This document shows positions 17,322-24,747 of a DNA stretch of 38,124 nucleotides, piece after piece. The notes beneath the pieces are model-generated. The model ran no database searches and was not told where the DNA came from. It was given only the letters and a program-made list of their open reading frames with translations. The stretch is from positions 14,031 through 52,154 of the forward strand of contig JARSSH010000059.1 in the NCBI GenBank assembly GCA_029624815.1. The letters are read 5' to 3'. This stretch comes from Candidatus Competibacter sp. (GTDB taxonomy: Bacteria > Pseudomonadota > Gammaproteobacteria > Competibacterales > Competibacteraceae). A program made the translations under genes and the position numbers. Numbering within the stretch: the first letter of the stretch is position 1; each line of letters opens with the position of its first letter.

Positions 17322-17348
17322 GGCCCGCGTTAAAAGCGCGGGCCTTTT
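17322..17348 (+). terminator. Rho-independent terminator
   Basis: An eight-base perfect stem (GGCCCGCG at 17322-17329 and CGCGGGCC at 17337-17344) with a seven-base loop is followed by TTTT at 17345-17348. It lies 43 bases after the stop of the exported surface protein gene. Confidence 0.85.
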
Positions 17349-17405
17349 CGTTGCTATCGGGGAAACGGCACGCGCTTCCCCTTGCTTCCATCCGAGAACC
17401 TTGCG

Positions 17406-18302
17406 ATGACGACCGTGCGTTTTTTACTGATCGAAATGCTGCTGTTTTCGCTATTGGCCGTGTCGGTGGCGCACGCCGACGATCAAGATCAACAGATTCT
17501 CCTGAGCGCCGGGGATCTCATCGTCACCGAGCAGGATCTGCAACAGGAACTACTGCTGCTGCCCGAGATCGAACGGACTCAGACCCTGGCCACACCGACC
17601 AAGCTCAAGGAACTGCTGGGCCAGATTTTTCTGGGCAAGCGCATGATCGCCGAGACCGAACGCTTGGGTCTGGAGCAGACGCCGCTGGCTCAGGCCCGCC
17701 TGGCGGCGGCGCGGCGACGGGCTCTGTCCGAAACCCTGCGCGATCATGTCCAGAAACAGATCGAACCGCCCGATTTCGCGGCGCTGGCGCGCGAACACTA
17801 TACCGTCAGCCGCGACGAATTCCGGTTGCCGGATCGCTTCAAGGCCGCGCATATCCTGAAAAAAGTCAATTGCGACTGCGAACGGGAATCCCAACGGCAG
17901 AAAATCGAAGCCTTACTGACCCGCCTGAAAGCCGGGGAGGATTTCGCGGCCTTGGCCAAGGCCGAATCCGAGGATACCGGCAGCGCCGAGAAAGGTGGCG
18001 AGCTGGGCGACTGGGTCAAGCGCGACGATCTGGTCGCGCCATTCGCCGACGCTCTGGCCAAACTGGACACCGGTCAACTCAGTGATATCGTGGAAACCCA
18101 ATATGGATTCCATATCGTCAAGCTGCTGGATCGGCAGCTCGCGCGACAGCAAAGCCTTGAGGAAGTCCAGCAAAGTCTGGAACAGCGTTTGCGCCAGACC
18201 TACACCCAAGAGCAATTGCGCAAACAGCTCGGGAGCTACATGCCCGGCGCGGACGCGAAATACAACGAATCCGCACTGAACGCTTTGTCCCGCGGCCCAT
18301 GA
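17406..18302 (+). CDS. Exported parvulin-type peptidyl-prolyl cis-trans isomerase
   Basis: This 298-residue protein has a signal peptide (VRFLLIEMLLFSLLAVSVAH, cleaved near AHA). A SurA/PrsA-like helical N-terminal region (about 35-130) is followed by one PpiC/rotamase domain (about 145-245). The parvulin motifs are RFKAAHILKKV, AKAESEDTGSAEKGGELGDW and VETQYGFHIVKLL. A C-terminal helix with Gln-rich LEEVQQSLEQRLRQTYTQEQ follows. It would assist folding of exported or outer-membrane proteins. Two close cysteines (VNCDCERE) precede the helix of the isomerase domain. The ATG at 17406 puts the hydrophobic core near the N-terminus; an ATG-like start at 17382 adds eight polar residues. It overlaps the next gene by four bases (ATGA). 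Confidence 0.85.
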   Translation: MTTVRFLLIEMLLFSLLAVSVAHADDQDQQILLSAGDLIVTEQDLQQELLLLPEIERTQTLATPTKLKELLGQIFLGKRMIAETERLGLEQTPLAQARLAAARRRALSETLRDHVQKQIEPPDFAALAREHYTVSRDEFRLPDRFKAAHILKKVNCDCERESQRQKIEALLTRLKAGEDFAALAKAESEDTGSAEKGGELGDWVKRDDLVAPFADALAKLDTGQLSDIVETQYGFHIVKLLDRQLARQQSLEEVQQSLEQRLRQTYTQEQLRKQLGSYMPGADAKYNESALNALSRGP

Positions 18303-20035
18303 AGTTTGCAGGAGCCGATCACTCCTTGAATTATGGCGCCTGCTCCAAGCCTGCCTCCACAGGGGAAGCGGTTAGCGAACGCTTCCCCCTCGTTCTGTTT
18401 GGCATCGTCCTGCTGCTGAGCACCTTGAACGCTTTCCACCACTACTTGGGGGCTGGGCGAGACGATGTATTCATCACGCTGTGGGCTGCTAAAACACTGG
18501 GAACCGACTCCTGGTTTATCAATTACAACGGCGAACTCCAGGAAATCTCTTCCAGCATTCTCGGCGCGCTAATCGCCAAGTTCGCCTATATTTGTTGCGC
18601 GGAAAACTACTATCTAGCCAATAAACTATTTGGGTGGGGAGCCGCGCTCACGACTCTAACGGTTATCTGGTTCCAGCAACGGACCTTTTTCCGCTACTCT
18701 CCCGCTTTCAGCGCCATCGCCACGGCCGCTCTACTCGGCTTCAACTCCAGCTTTGCCTACTGGGGTTTCGGTGGGCTAGAAACGCCCTATTACGCGCTGC
18801 TTATCCTCCTCTATGTCGCCCTCGCCAGCCGGCTTTTTTGCCTCTCTGGCATGGAGGTGTCAGGAAGGGTTTATCATGCCTTGGCTATCGTACAGATTTT
18901 CGCCATTCTCTGCCGACCGGAAGGATTCTGGCTGATCGGCGCCACTCTGGCTTTGGTGTTGTTGTATTGGCCAGCCGATTCGAACCGAGGTGTTCGAACG
19001 ATCAAAATCGCGGTTCTCCCGCCATTGGCTTTCCTTATCGCCTTATTCGCGATCCGCCATGGGATGACTGGCGCTATTTTCCCCAATCCCGTCTATGCCA
19101 AGGTATCGATGAGCCATCTTGGCGGCTTTCGGGAAGGCTGGGATTACCTGAGCCAATTTTATGGCGTTGGAGTTCCAGGCATTCTCCTGTTTGGAACCAC
19201 CATCCTATCCTTCACATGGGTGGGCCATGCCGCTTTCAAACGTTTCTTGTCTCACCCGGAAAGCATTCAACTTGAAAGCCGCATTCTGGTACCCGCCCTT
19301 TGCATCTGCGCCTACGAAGCTTTTGTCGTCATCGTCAAGGGCGACTGGATGGAATATTATCGATTTCTAGTACCGACATTAGGATTAAAGATGCTGCTGC
19401 TGGTTATGCTGGGCGAAAAGCTCCATGGCTTGACGCCTTCTTATTCCCGCCGAGTAGCATCGGCATCGGTGTCAATAATCCTGTTTTTAATCATAGCGGA
19501 CGAATTGCGATATCGGTCTCCGAAAGACTGTTCGAAGCGTCTTGACCTTGGGTTTTTTGAAAAATTTCTTGCTCATCCCAATGACGCAATCATCACCCTC
19601 AATTGCGCTCACCAGCGCGACCGTTACGCGATTCGACCCTTCATCGAGCAGGAATTACCCGCCTATCTGGCGCAAAAGGGTCACTTGACCATCGTGACTT
19701 ATCAAGGCGGCTATTTCCCTTATTTCCTTCGGGAAAAATTCTCGCCAGAGGAAATCACTCTCGTTGATACAACCGGTTTGCTCAATCTTGAAATTGCCAG
19801 GATCGAGGGAGAAAAAATTCCGACCGGCAATAAATATCTTGACGATATTCCAGCTATTCTCAGCGGTGAGGTTCCTAGACTGTCGGAACGAGTCTTCCGC
19901 TATCGACCGAATATGATTTATATGCTGGGCGAAAGAGAAACCGATCCAGCCAAACTCAAAGTGATTGGATTCGATAAGATTCATCAGGCACCCGGCGCGG
20001 TGGTCTATCTCAAAACCCACGATGTGGCCCACTGA
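18299..20035 (+). CDS. GT-C-like polytopic membrane glycosyltransferase (putative)
   Basis: This 578-residue protein has about ten membrane helices and a C-terminal soluble part of about 200 residues. After the first helix, GRDDVFITLWAAKTLGTDSW followed by FINYNGELQEISSS resembles the first periplasmic loop of GT-C enzymes of the arabinofuranosyltransferase type (DDAxI..RYA..). The Asp pair would bind the polyprenyl-phosphate sugar donor. The likely job is transfer of a lipid-linked sugar to a glycan or protein on the periplasmic side. The soluble tail includes HLTIVTYQGGYFPYFLREKF. It is coupled to the isomerase gene through ATGA. A perfect inverted repeat lies in its N-terminal coding part (18362-18388). 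Confidence 0.75.
   Translation: MKFAGADHSLNYGACSKPASTGEAVSERFPLVLFGIVLLLSTLNAFHHYLGAGRDDVFITLWAAKTLGTDSWFINYNGELQEISSSILGALIAKFAYICCAENYYLANKLFGWGAALTTLTVIWFQQRTFFRYSPAFSAIATAALLGFNSSFAYWGFGGLETPYYALLILLYVALASRLFCLSGMEVSGRVYHALAIVQIFAILCRPEGFWLIGATLALVLLYWPADSNRGVRTIKIAVLPPLAFLIALFAIRHGMTGAIFPNPVYAKVSMSHLGGFREGWDYLSQFYGVGVPGILLFGTTILSFTWVGHAAFKRFLSHPESIQLESRILVPALCICAYEAFVVIVKGDWMEYYRFLVPTLGLKMLLLVMLGEKLHGLTPSYSRRVASASVSIILFLIIADELRYRSPKDCSKRLDLGFFEKFLAHPNDAIITLNCAHQRDRYAIRPFIEQELPAYLAQKGHLTIVTYQGGYFPYFLREKFSPEEITLVDTTGLLNLEIARIEGEKIPTGNKYLDDIPAILSGEVPRLSERVFRYRPNMIYMLGERETDPAKLKVIGFDKIHQAPGAVVYLKTHDVAH
18362..18388 (+). repeat. Perfect 9-bp inverted repeat inside coding sequence
   Basis: GGGGAAGCG (18362-18370) and CGCTTCCCC (18380-18388) flank a nine-base loop, within codons about 22-30 of the GT-C-like gene. 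A less perfect GGGGAA...TTCCCC pair occurs at about 17359-17381, upstream of the isomerase gene. These may be REP-like hairpins. Confidence 0.7.
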
Positions 20036-20143
20036 CCGAACGAGTGAACCGCCGGACCCGACCGACCGCTTGCGGACAATTCTCCATCGCTATCCAAACG
20101 CGCGTACACTGAATCGCGACCCCGGATCGAAGGAAGCCATCAC

Positions 20144-20893
20144 ATGACCATGACCGACCTCAAGGCGCAACTACAAGCCGAACTCCCCGAACTGCTCAAG
20201 CAGGATCACAACTTCCGGCAATGGTTGGAGCAACTGATCCGACAAACGGCGGTCATGCCGGAAAGTTTCGACGCCCGCTTCGACCGGATGCTGCAAGAAT
20301 TCGCCGCTGACCGCGCCGAGCAGCGACGTAAGTGGGATGAGCACGACCGCGCATGGGAGGAATGGTCGGCCAAATTCGATGCCCACGCTGAGGAGCAGCG
20401 CCGCAAATGGGACGAACAAAACCGTAAGTGGGACGAGCAAAACCGTAAGAACAACGAATTACTGGAGGAAATCAAGCTCTCCCGCTCACGCCAGGATCAG
20501 GGCATCGGCGCATTGGGGGCACGCTGGGGCATCGCTTCCGAACACAGTTTCCGCGCCGCGCTGAAGGGAATACTGGAAAAAAGTTTTGGCGTCGAAGTGC
20601 TAAACGTCAACGAGTTCGACGACGAAGGCACGGTCTTCGGTACGCCCGACCAAATCGAGATCGACATCATCATCAAGAACGGCGAACTGATCCTTTGCGA
20701 ACTGAAATCCTCGATGTCCAAGTCGGACATGTACACCTTCGACCGCAAGGTGCGCTACTACGAGCGGCGCCATCGACGCCAAGTCCAGCGCAAGATCGCG
20801 GTTTCGCCGATGGTTCCTCCACCCGTCCGCGCCGTCGCCGAAAAACTGGGAATCGAAGTGTTCGGCTACGCCGAGGACGTCACTGGCGCGTGA
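20144..20893 (+). CDS. DUF3782-type coiled-coil + PD-(D/E)XK nuclease-like protein
   Basis: This 249-residue protein has an N-terminal helix, then a charged coiled coil (about 55-110) built of heptads such as RRKWDEQ and NRKWDEQ. A compact C-terminal domain (about 120-249) has a PD-(D/E)XK-like core: Asp174 in DQIEIDIIIKNG, then Glu186 and Lys188 in ELILCELKSS. This is the layout of DUF3782 proteins, known from cyanobacteria, archaea and some proteobacteria, with no settled role. The active-site pattern suggests a nuclease or a nuclease-derived DNA-binding protein. GAAGGAAG lies about eight bases before the ATG. It sits among glycan genes with no visible partner and may be a mobile insertion. 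Confidence 0.8.
   Translation: MTMTDLKAQLQAELPELLKQDHNFRQWLEQLIRQTAVMPESFDARFDRMLQEFAADRAEQRRKWDEHDRAWEEWSAKFDAHAEEQRRKWDEQNRKWDEQNRKNNELLEEIKLSRSRQDQGIGALGARWGIASEHSFRAALKGILEKSFGVEVLNVNEFDDEGTVFGTPDQIEIDIIIKNGELILCELKSSMSKSDMYTFDRKVRYYERRHRRQVQRKIAVSPMVPPPVRAVAEKLGIEVFGYAEDVTGA
20402..20443 (+). repeat. Two 21-bp direct repeats encoding heptads RKWDEQN
   Basis: Units at 20402-20422 and 20423-20443 differ at three silent positions. A third partial unit follows from 20444 and an older diverged copy starts near 20309. As each unit is one heptad, the coiled coil can lengthen or shorten in phase. Confidence 0.85.
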
Positions 20894-20935
20894 AAAAGGC
20901 GATCCCGCTCCCACCGGCCGCGCGCGGACCCGTCG

Positions 20936-21640
20936 ATGGCTGAACCCGGCTGCCCCATCGCCCTGATCCCCGCCCATAATGAGGAAGCCACCGTCGGGAC
21001 CATCGTCGCCCAGGTTCGGGAGTTGTGGCACTGTCCGGTAGTGGTCATCGACGATTGCAGCACGGATGCGACGGCGCGAACCGCCCATGCCGCCGGCGCC
21101 ACCGTGCTGCCGCTGACCCTGCAACTCGGGGCCTGGGGCGCGATTCAGACCGGTTTGCGCTACGCTCTGCGCCAGGGCTACCGCACCGCCATCACCCTCG
21201 ACGCCGACGGCCAGCACGAACCCCAAGGCATCGGCACCCTGCTGCAACCGCTGGCCGACGGCCAAGCCGAGATTGCCATCGGCGCCTTTCCGGAACGCGC
21301 TAGCCGCGCCCGGCGGTTCGCCTGGAGCTATTTTCGCTGGCTGACCGGTCTAAAACTGGAAGACATCACCTCCGGCTTCCGGGCCTACAACCACACGGCG
21401 ATGACCGCGCTCGCCTCCCGCGAAGCCAGCCTGCTCGACTATCAGGATGTGGGCGTGCTGCTGATCCTGCGCCGCAAGGGTCTGCGCACCATCGAAGTGC
21501 CGGTGGCGATGCAACCGCGTGTGCTGGGCGCCTCCCGAGTGTTTCGCTCCTGGTGGGTTGTGGGAAAATACATGCTGCAAACCAGCCTGCTCTGCCTCGC
21601 CCGGGTCGGCTACAATTTGCCGCCCGGAGCCGACGACTGA
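20936..21640 (+). CDS. GT2 glycosyltransferase (polyprenyl-phosphate sugar synthase-like)
   Basis: This 234-residue GT-A protein is of the DPM1/UgtA type. It starts with IALIPAHNEEATVGTIVAQV and VVVIDDCSTDATARTAHAAG, has the catalytic DxD region TAITLDADGQHEP, and contains LEDITSGFRAYNHTAMTAL. It lacks C-terminal membrane helices. Such enzymes load a sugar onto undecaprenyl or dolichyl phosphate or act on lipid-linked acceptors. The gene is followed eight bases later by a DUF2304 membrane gene, a pair often found together. That fits supply of polyprenyl-linked sugar donors for the GT-C proteins in this locus. Confidence 0.88.
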   Translation: MAEPGCPIALIPAHNEEATVGTIVAQVRELWHCPVVVIDDCSTDATARTAHAAGATVLPLTLQLGAWGAIQTGLRYALRQGYRTAITLDADGQHEPQGIGTLLQPLADGQAEIAIGAFPERASRARRFAWSYFRWLTGLKLEDITSGFRAYNHTAMTALASREASLLDYQDVGVLLILRRKGLRTIEVPVAMQPRVLGASRVFRSWWVVGKYMLQTSLLCLARVGYNLPPGADD

Positions 21641-21648
21641 CACCCCTG

Positions 21649-22095
21649 ATGATTACCTACCAAATTACCTCGATGGCAATCGGGGTCGGCCTCGCCGCTA
21701 TTATCCTGTTCCTGGTCCGCCGCGATCATCTGCACGGTCCCTATGCCCTCTGGTGGATCGGAGCCGCCGCAACGGTCGCCCTATTGGGTCTGTTCCCGCG
21801 CCTGTTCGACGTTCTGGCCAATAAGATGGGCGTTAGCTACCCGCCGATCCTCGCCATCGTGCTGGGGTTCGGCCTGCTGCTACTCAAAATGTTGACCATG
21901 GATCTGGATCGCTCTCGGCAGGAACGGCTGATCCGCCGGCTCGCGCAGCGGCTGGCCATGTTGGAGGCGCGGGAAAGTCCCTCTCCTTCCCAAGCTCTCC
22001 CTCCTCCAGGGGCAACAGAGAAAATAGCCAGCACGGACCCAACGGCATTGGATCTCGTGGCAACTGCTCCTCGGCGTGGAAGAGATCGAGAGTAA
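21649..22095 (+). CDS. DUF2304 small membrane protein
   Basis: From the ATG at 21649 this is 148 residues with three membrane helices: ITSMAIGVGLAAIILFLVRR, GPYALWWIGAAATVALLGLF and PPILAIVLGFGLLLLKMLTM. A basic amphipathic tail (RQERLIRRLAQRLAMLEAR) follows. This is the DUF2304 layout; these proteins commonly lie beside GT2 genes and may anchor or regulate the soluble transferase. The frame extends upstream to 21553 over the GT2 gene, which is rejected. The last 40 residues are Pro/Ser-rich and include a REP-like stretch (about 21978-22020), so the natural C-terminus may have been replaced. Confidence 0.8.
   Translation: MITYQITSMAIGVGLAAIILFLVRRDHLHGPYALWWIGAAATVALLGLFPRLFDVLANKMGVSYPPILAIVLGFGLLLLKMLTMDLDRSRQERLIRRLAQRLAMLEARESPSPSQALPPPGATEKIASTDPTALDLVATAPRRGRDRE
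21978..22020 (+). repeat. REP-like C/G-skewed element A, in the DUF2304 tail
   Basis: A C-rich arm (CCCTCTCCTTCCC) is followed by CTCCCTCCTCCAGGGGCAAC. It reads as SPSPSQALPPPGATEK. It resembles the dispersed CCCTC...GAGGG repeats of many proteobacteria, and elements B and C in this window, but is the most diverged of the three. Confidence 0.45.
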
Positions 22096-22101
22096 GCGGG
22101 C

Positions 22102-23340
22102 ATGCGCGCGCTCCATATCGGCAAATACTATCCGCCGTTCGCCGGTGGCATCGAGCATTTCCTGGCCGACCTGCTGCCGGCGCTGGGGGCGCACGACATC
22201 ACGGCGGCGGCGCTGGTGCATGACGAGCAACCGCGCTGGGGTGGCCAATGGCCTTCCACCCTCGCCCCACCCCTCTCGGAGGGGCGGGAAGAAACGCCGA
22301 TCTACCGCGCGCCGTGCTTCGGCCGACTGCTGTATGCCCCGATCAGTCCCGCGTTTCCGATCTGGCTGCACCGGGCAATCCGCGATTTCCGCCCCGACCT
22401 GCTGCACCTGCACCTACCCAACACCTCCGCGTTCTGGGCGTTGGCGGTTCCCGCCGCGCGCCGCCTGCCATGGATCGTCCATTGGCACGCCGACGTGGTG
22501 GCCTCCGCCATCGACCGGCGGTTGGCGCTGGCCTATCGCCTGTATCGACCGTTCGAGCAGCGTCTGTTGGCCGCCAGTCGGGCGGTGGTCGCCACCTCGC
22601 CGCCGTATCTGGAGGCCAGCACCGCGCTCGCCCCCTGGCGCGAACGCTGCCACATCATTCCGCTGGGCCTGAACCCCACGCGCATCGCCGAGCCCGACCC
22701 GGCGGCGCGGACCCGAGCGGAATCATTATGGGGAACAACGGGATTTCGGGTGCTGGCCATCGGCCGCCTGACCTACTATAAAGGCCACGATGCACTGATC
22801 CGGGCCGCCGCCAGCCTTGAAAATAGCCGGGTGCTGATCGCGGGCGCCGGCGAGCGCCGGGAGCGGCTCAGCGCGTTGATCCAGTCGTTGGGGTTCGGCG
22901 AGCGAGTGGGTCTGCCCGGCTTCCAGCCCGAGGCCGTCCTCAACGCCCTGCTGGCCAGTTGCGACCTGCTATGCCTGCCGTCGCTGGAGCGCACCGAGGC
23001 TTTTGGGCTGGTGTTGCTGGAGGCGATGCGCTTTGGCAAGCCTGTCGTGGTGAGTGACATCCCTGGCTCCGGCGCGGGCTGGGTGACGCGGCAAGCCGGT
23101 CACGGTCTGCTCGTTCCACCGGGCGACGCGGCGGCGCTGGCGGCGGCGCTACGCGCGCTCCAGCACGACCCCAACCGGCGGCGAACCCTGGGTCAGGCAG
23201 GCGCGGCGGCGTTGCGGGAACGATTTGGCATCGAGCCAGTCGCCGCGGCCGTGGCGGCGCTATATCGGCGGGTGCTCGCGGCCGCGCAACCGTCCGTTCC
23301 GTTCTCCCCCGGAGGGAAAAGGATGGGGGGCGAGGGATGA
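22102..23340 (+). CDS. GT4 glycosyltransferase with REP-derived insert and tail
   Basis: This 412-residue GT-B protein of family GT4 has an N-terminal MRALHIGKYYPPFAGGIEHF, and donor-side motifs LAIGRLTYYKGHDALIRAAA and ERTEAFGLVLLEAMRFGKPV (EX7E). It would add a nucleotide-activated sugar to the growing glycan. Two parts look foreign: a short insert near residues 50-67 (PSTLAPPLSEGREET) and the last 20 residues (QPSVPFSPGGKRMGGEG). Both are encoded by REP-like elements B and C. The gene starts six bases after DUF2304 and its last 81 bases overlap the convergent GT-C gene. Confidence 0.88.
   Translation: MRALHIGKYYPPFAGGIEHFLADLLPALGAHDITAAALVHDEQPRWGGQWPSTLAPPLSEGREETPIYRAPCFGRLLYAPISPAFPIWLHRAIRDFRPDLLHLHLPNTSAFWALAVPAARRLPWIVHWHADVVASAIDRRLALAYRLYRPFEQRLLAASRAVVATSPPYLEASTALAPWRERCHIIPLGLNPTRIAEPDPAARTRAESLWGTTGFRVLAIGRLTYYKGHDALIRAAASLENSRVLIAGAGERRERLSALIQSLGFGERVGLPGFQPEAVLNALLASCDLLCLPSLERTEAFGLVLLEAMRFGKPVVVSDIPGSGAGWVTRQAGHGLLVPPGDAAALAAALRALQHDPNRRRTLGQAGAAALRERFGIEPVAAAVAALYRRVLAAAQPSVPFSPGGKRMGGEG
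22250..22300 (+). repeat. REP-like element B, in-frame insertion in a GT4 gene
   Basis: CCACCCCTC (about 22267-22275) and GAGGGGCGG pair with one mismatch around a three-base loop, preceded by CACCCTCGCC. It encodes PSTLAPPLSEGREE, residues not expected in a GT4 fold, and resembles element C on the opposite strand. Confidence 0.65.
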
Positions 23341-24741
23341 GGGCTGAAACACCGTCAATATCCAGAACAGGAACGCGGGGACGAACTCCAAAAATACCCG
23401 ATTGATACTGGTGTACTGCTCGGCCCAAAGCTGGGCATCGGTTAGGAAAAACAGTACGAACAGGGCCAGCAGGCTGGTGGCGACAAAAACCAGTTCCGCC
23501 CGCTCCCAGCGCGCCGCGCCGCGCCTGACCACCGAAACCCCCGCCACCCCCGCCGCCAACAGCATCAGATACCCGAACAAATGCCAGTTCGCCAACACCA
23601 GAAAATTCATCACCACCGGGTCCCAGCTCCCCCGATAACCCAGGGTAAACCGACCCAGATAAGGCGCCTGGATCAATGCCGGCGTCAGCCGAAATTCCCC
23701 CAATCCTGGAATGCTGAATACCACCCCGCCCGCCAGCCACCAACCCAATCCGACGAGCAGCGCCAGCCCCGCCAGCGCCAGCAGCCACCCTCCTCGCAGG
23801 CGGGCGACCAACAACGCCGGCACAAACAACAACAGCCAGACCGTTCCCTCCAGCTTGATCGTGGGGCAGGCCAGCGCCAGCAGCAGCGCCAGCCAACCCT
23901 GCCGGCGATCACCATCCCGCGCCCACTGGAAGAAAGCGATCGCCGCCAGGCCGAACACCGCTGCCAGCCAGAGATCGGCGTAACCCGCCAAGGCGACATG
24001 GGTATCCAACAGCGGCAACGACAAGAGCAGCCAAGTGAAAATCAGCGCCGTCAAAGATGAGACGCCCCACAGTCGAGCCTGTCCGTAAAATCCAAAACCC
24101 AGCGCCAAGGCCGCGCACAGCCATGGCAGGTTAGCGGCGGTCTCGTTCCAGGCGCCGTACGCCAAGGTCGGCCACAGCACCAGCAGCGGCGCCGTATATG
24201 GATAGGTCCAGGCATGGATGGTGTAAGCCGAATTACTGGGGTCGGCCAACCAATGCCGCGGGTCCACGAACGGCGTCAACCGCCGCAACTCCGACCATAC
24301 TCGCGGCCGAACGGTCCAGGTGGTCCATGCATCCCAGGGGTACAGGGGTTGCCACCAAATCTCCCGCGCCAGATCGGCCAACCGCCACCCCAGCCAGAGC
24401 AGCAACACTACGAATAATGCCCGCCGCCAAACTTCCTGCCCGCGCCAATGGATTCCGTTGGAACTCGCGTCCGGGTCGCGCCGCGGTCGCCGCCACGCCA
24501 GCCAGCCGCCCGACAGGGCCAGCAGCGTCAATACCGCGATCGGACCGGCAAAGTTCAGCGGCAACCCCACCGCCGCCTGCACGCGCAGCAGCAGAGTTAC
24601 CGCCAGCAGGCCCATCACGCCGCCATACCCCAGCGCCAACGGCCAGATACCCGCCGGGGCATCGCGCCAGAGCGCGCGCAGCCAGAGCACACCCGCCAAC
24701 CACGGCAGACCTAATGCCAAACCAACCCGCCACCACTCCAT
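23260..24741 (-). CDS. GT-C-like polytopic membrane protein
   Basis: This 493-residue protein has about eleven membrane helices. A conserved loop PLYPWDAWTTWTVRPRVWSE resembles the WDAxxxWxxKAR motif of uncharacterised GT-C/PMT-like membrane transferases. It probably transfers sugar from a polyprenyl-phosphate donor at the periplasmic face, but the catalytic acid is not certain. It starts six bases after the stop of the membrane protein gene upstream and closes the five-gene minus-strand operon. The C-terminus (FQPSSLAPHPFPSGGERNG and beyond) is encoded by REP-like element C and overlaps the convergent GT4 gene by 81 bases. The original stop has probably been lost. Confidence 0.78.
   Translation of the reverse strand: MEWWRVGLALGLPWLAGVLWLRALWRDAPAGIWPLALGYGGVMGLLAVTLLLRVQAAVGLPLNFAGPIAVLTLLALSGGWLAWRRPRRDPDASSNGIHWRGQEVWRRALFVVLLLWLGWRLADLAREIWWQPLYPWDAWTTWTVRPRVWSELRRLTPFVDPRHWLADPSNSAYTIHAWTYPYTAPLLVLWPTLAYGAWNETAANLPWLCAALALGFGFYGQARLWGVSSLTALIFTWLLLSLPLLDTHVALAGYADLWLAAVFGLAAIAFFQWARDGDRRQGWLALLLALACPTIKLEGTVWLLLFVPALLVARLRGGWLLALAGLALLVGLGWWLAGGVVFSIPGLGEFRLTPALIQAPYLGRFTLGYRGSWDPVVMNFLVLANWHLFGYLMLLAAGVAGVSVVRRGAARWERAELVFVATSLLALFVLFFLTDAQLWAEQYTSINRVFLEFVPAFLFWILTVFQPSSLAPHPFPSGGERNGRLRGREHPPI
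23290..23345 (-). repeat. REP-like element C at the shared 3' ends of two convergent genes
   Basis: Read on the minus strand it runs CATCCCTCGCCCCCC, then CCTTTTCCCTCCGGGGG and GAGAACGG. It matches element B in order and spacing of its C-rich and G-rich arms. It supplies the last codons of both the plus-strand GT4 gene and the minus-strand GT-C gene. Confidence 0.65.
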
Positions 24742-24747
24742 CGCCGT

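Noticed and set aside
21978-23345. Insertion sequence
   Set aside because: Only short hairpin elements are seen; no transposase gene or target duplication was found.
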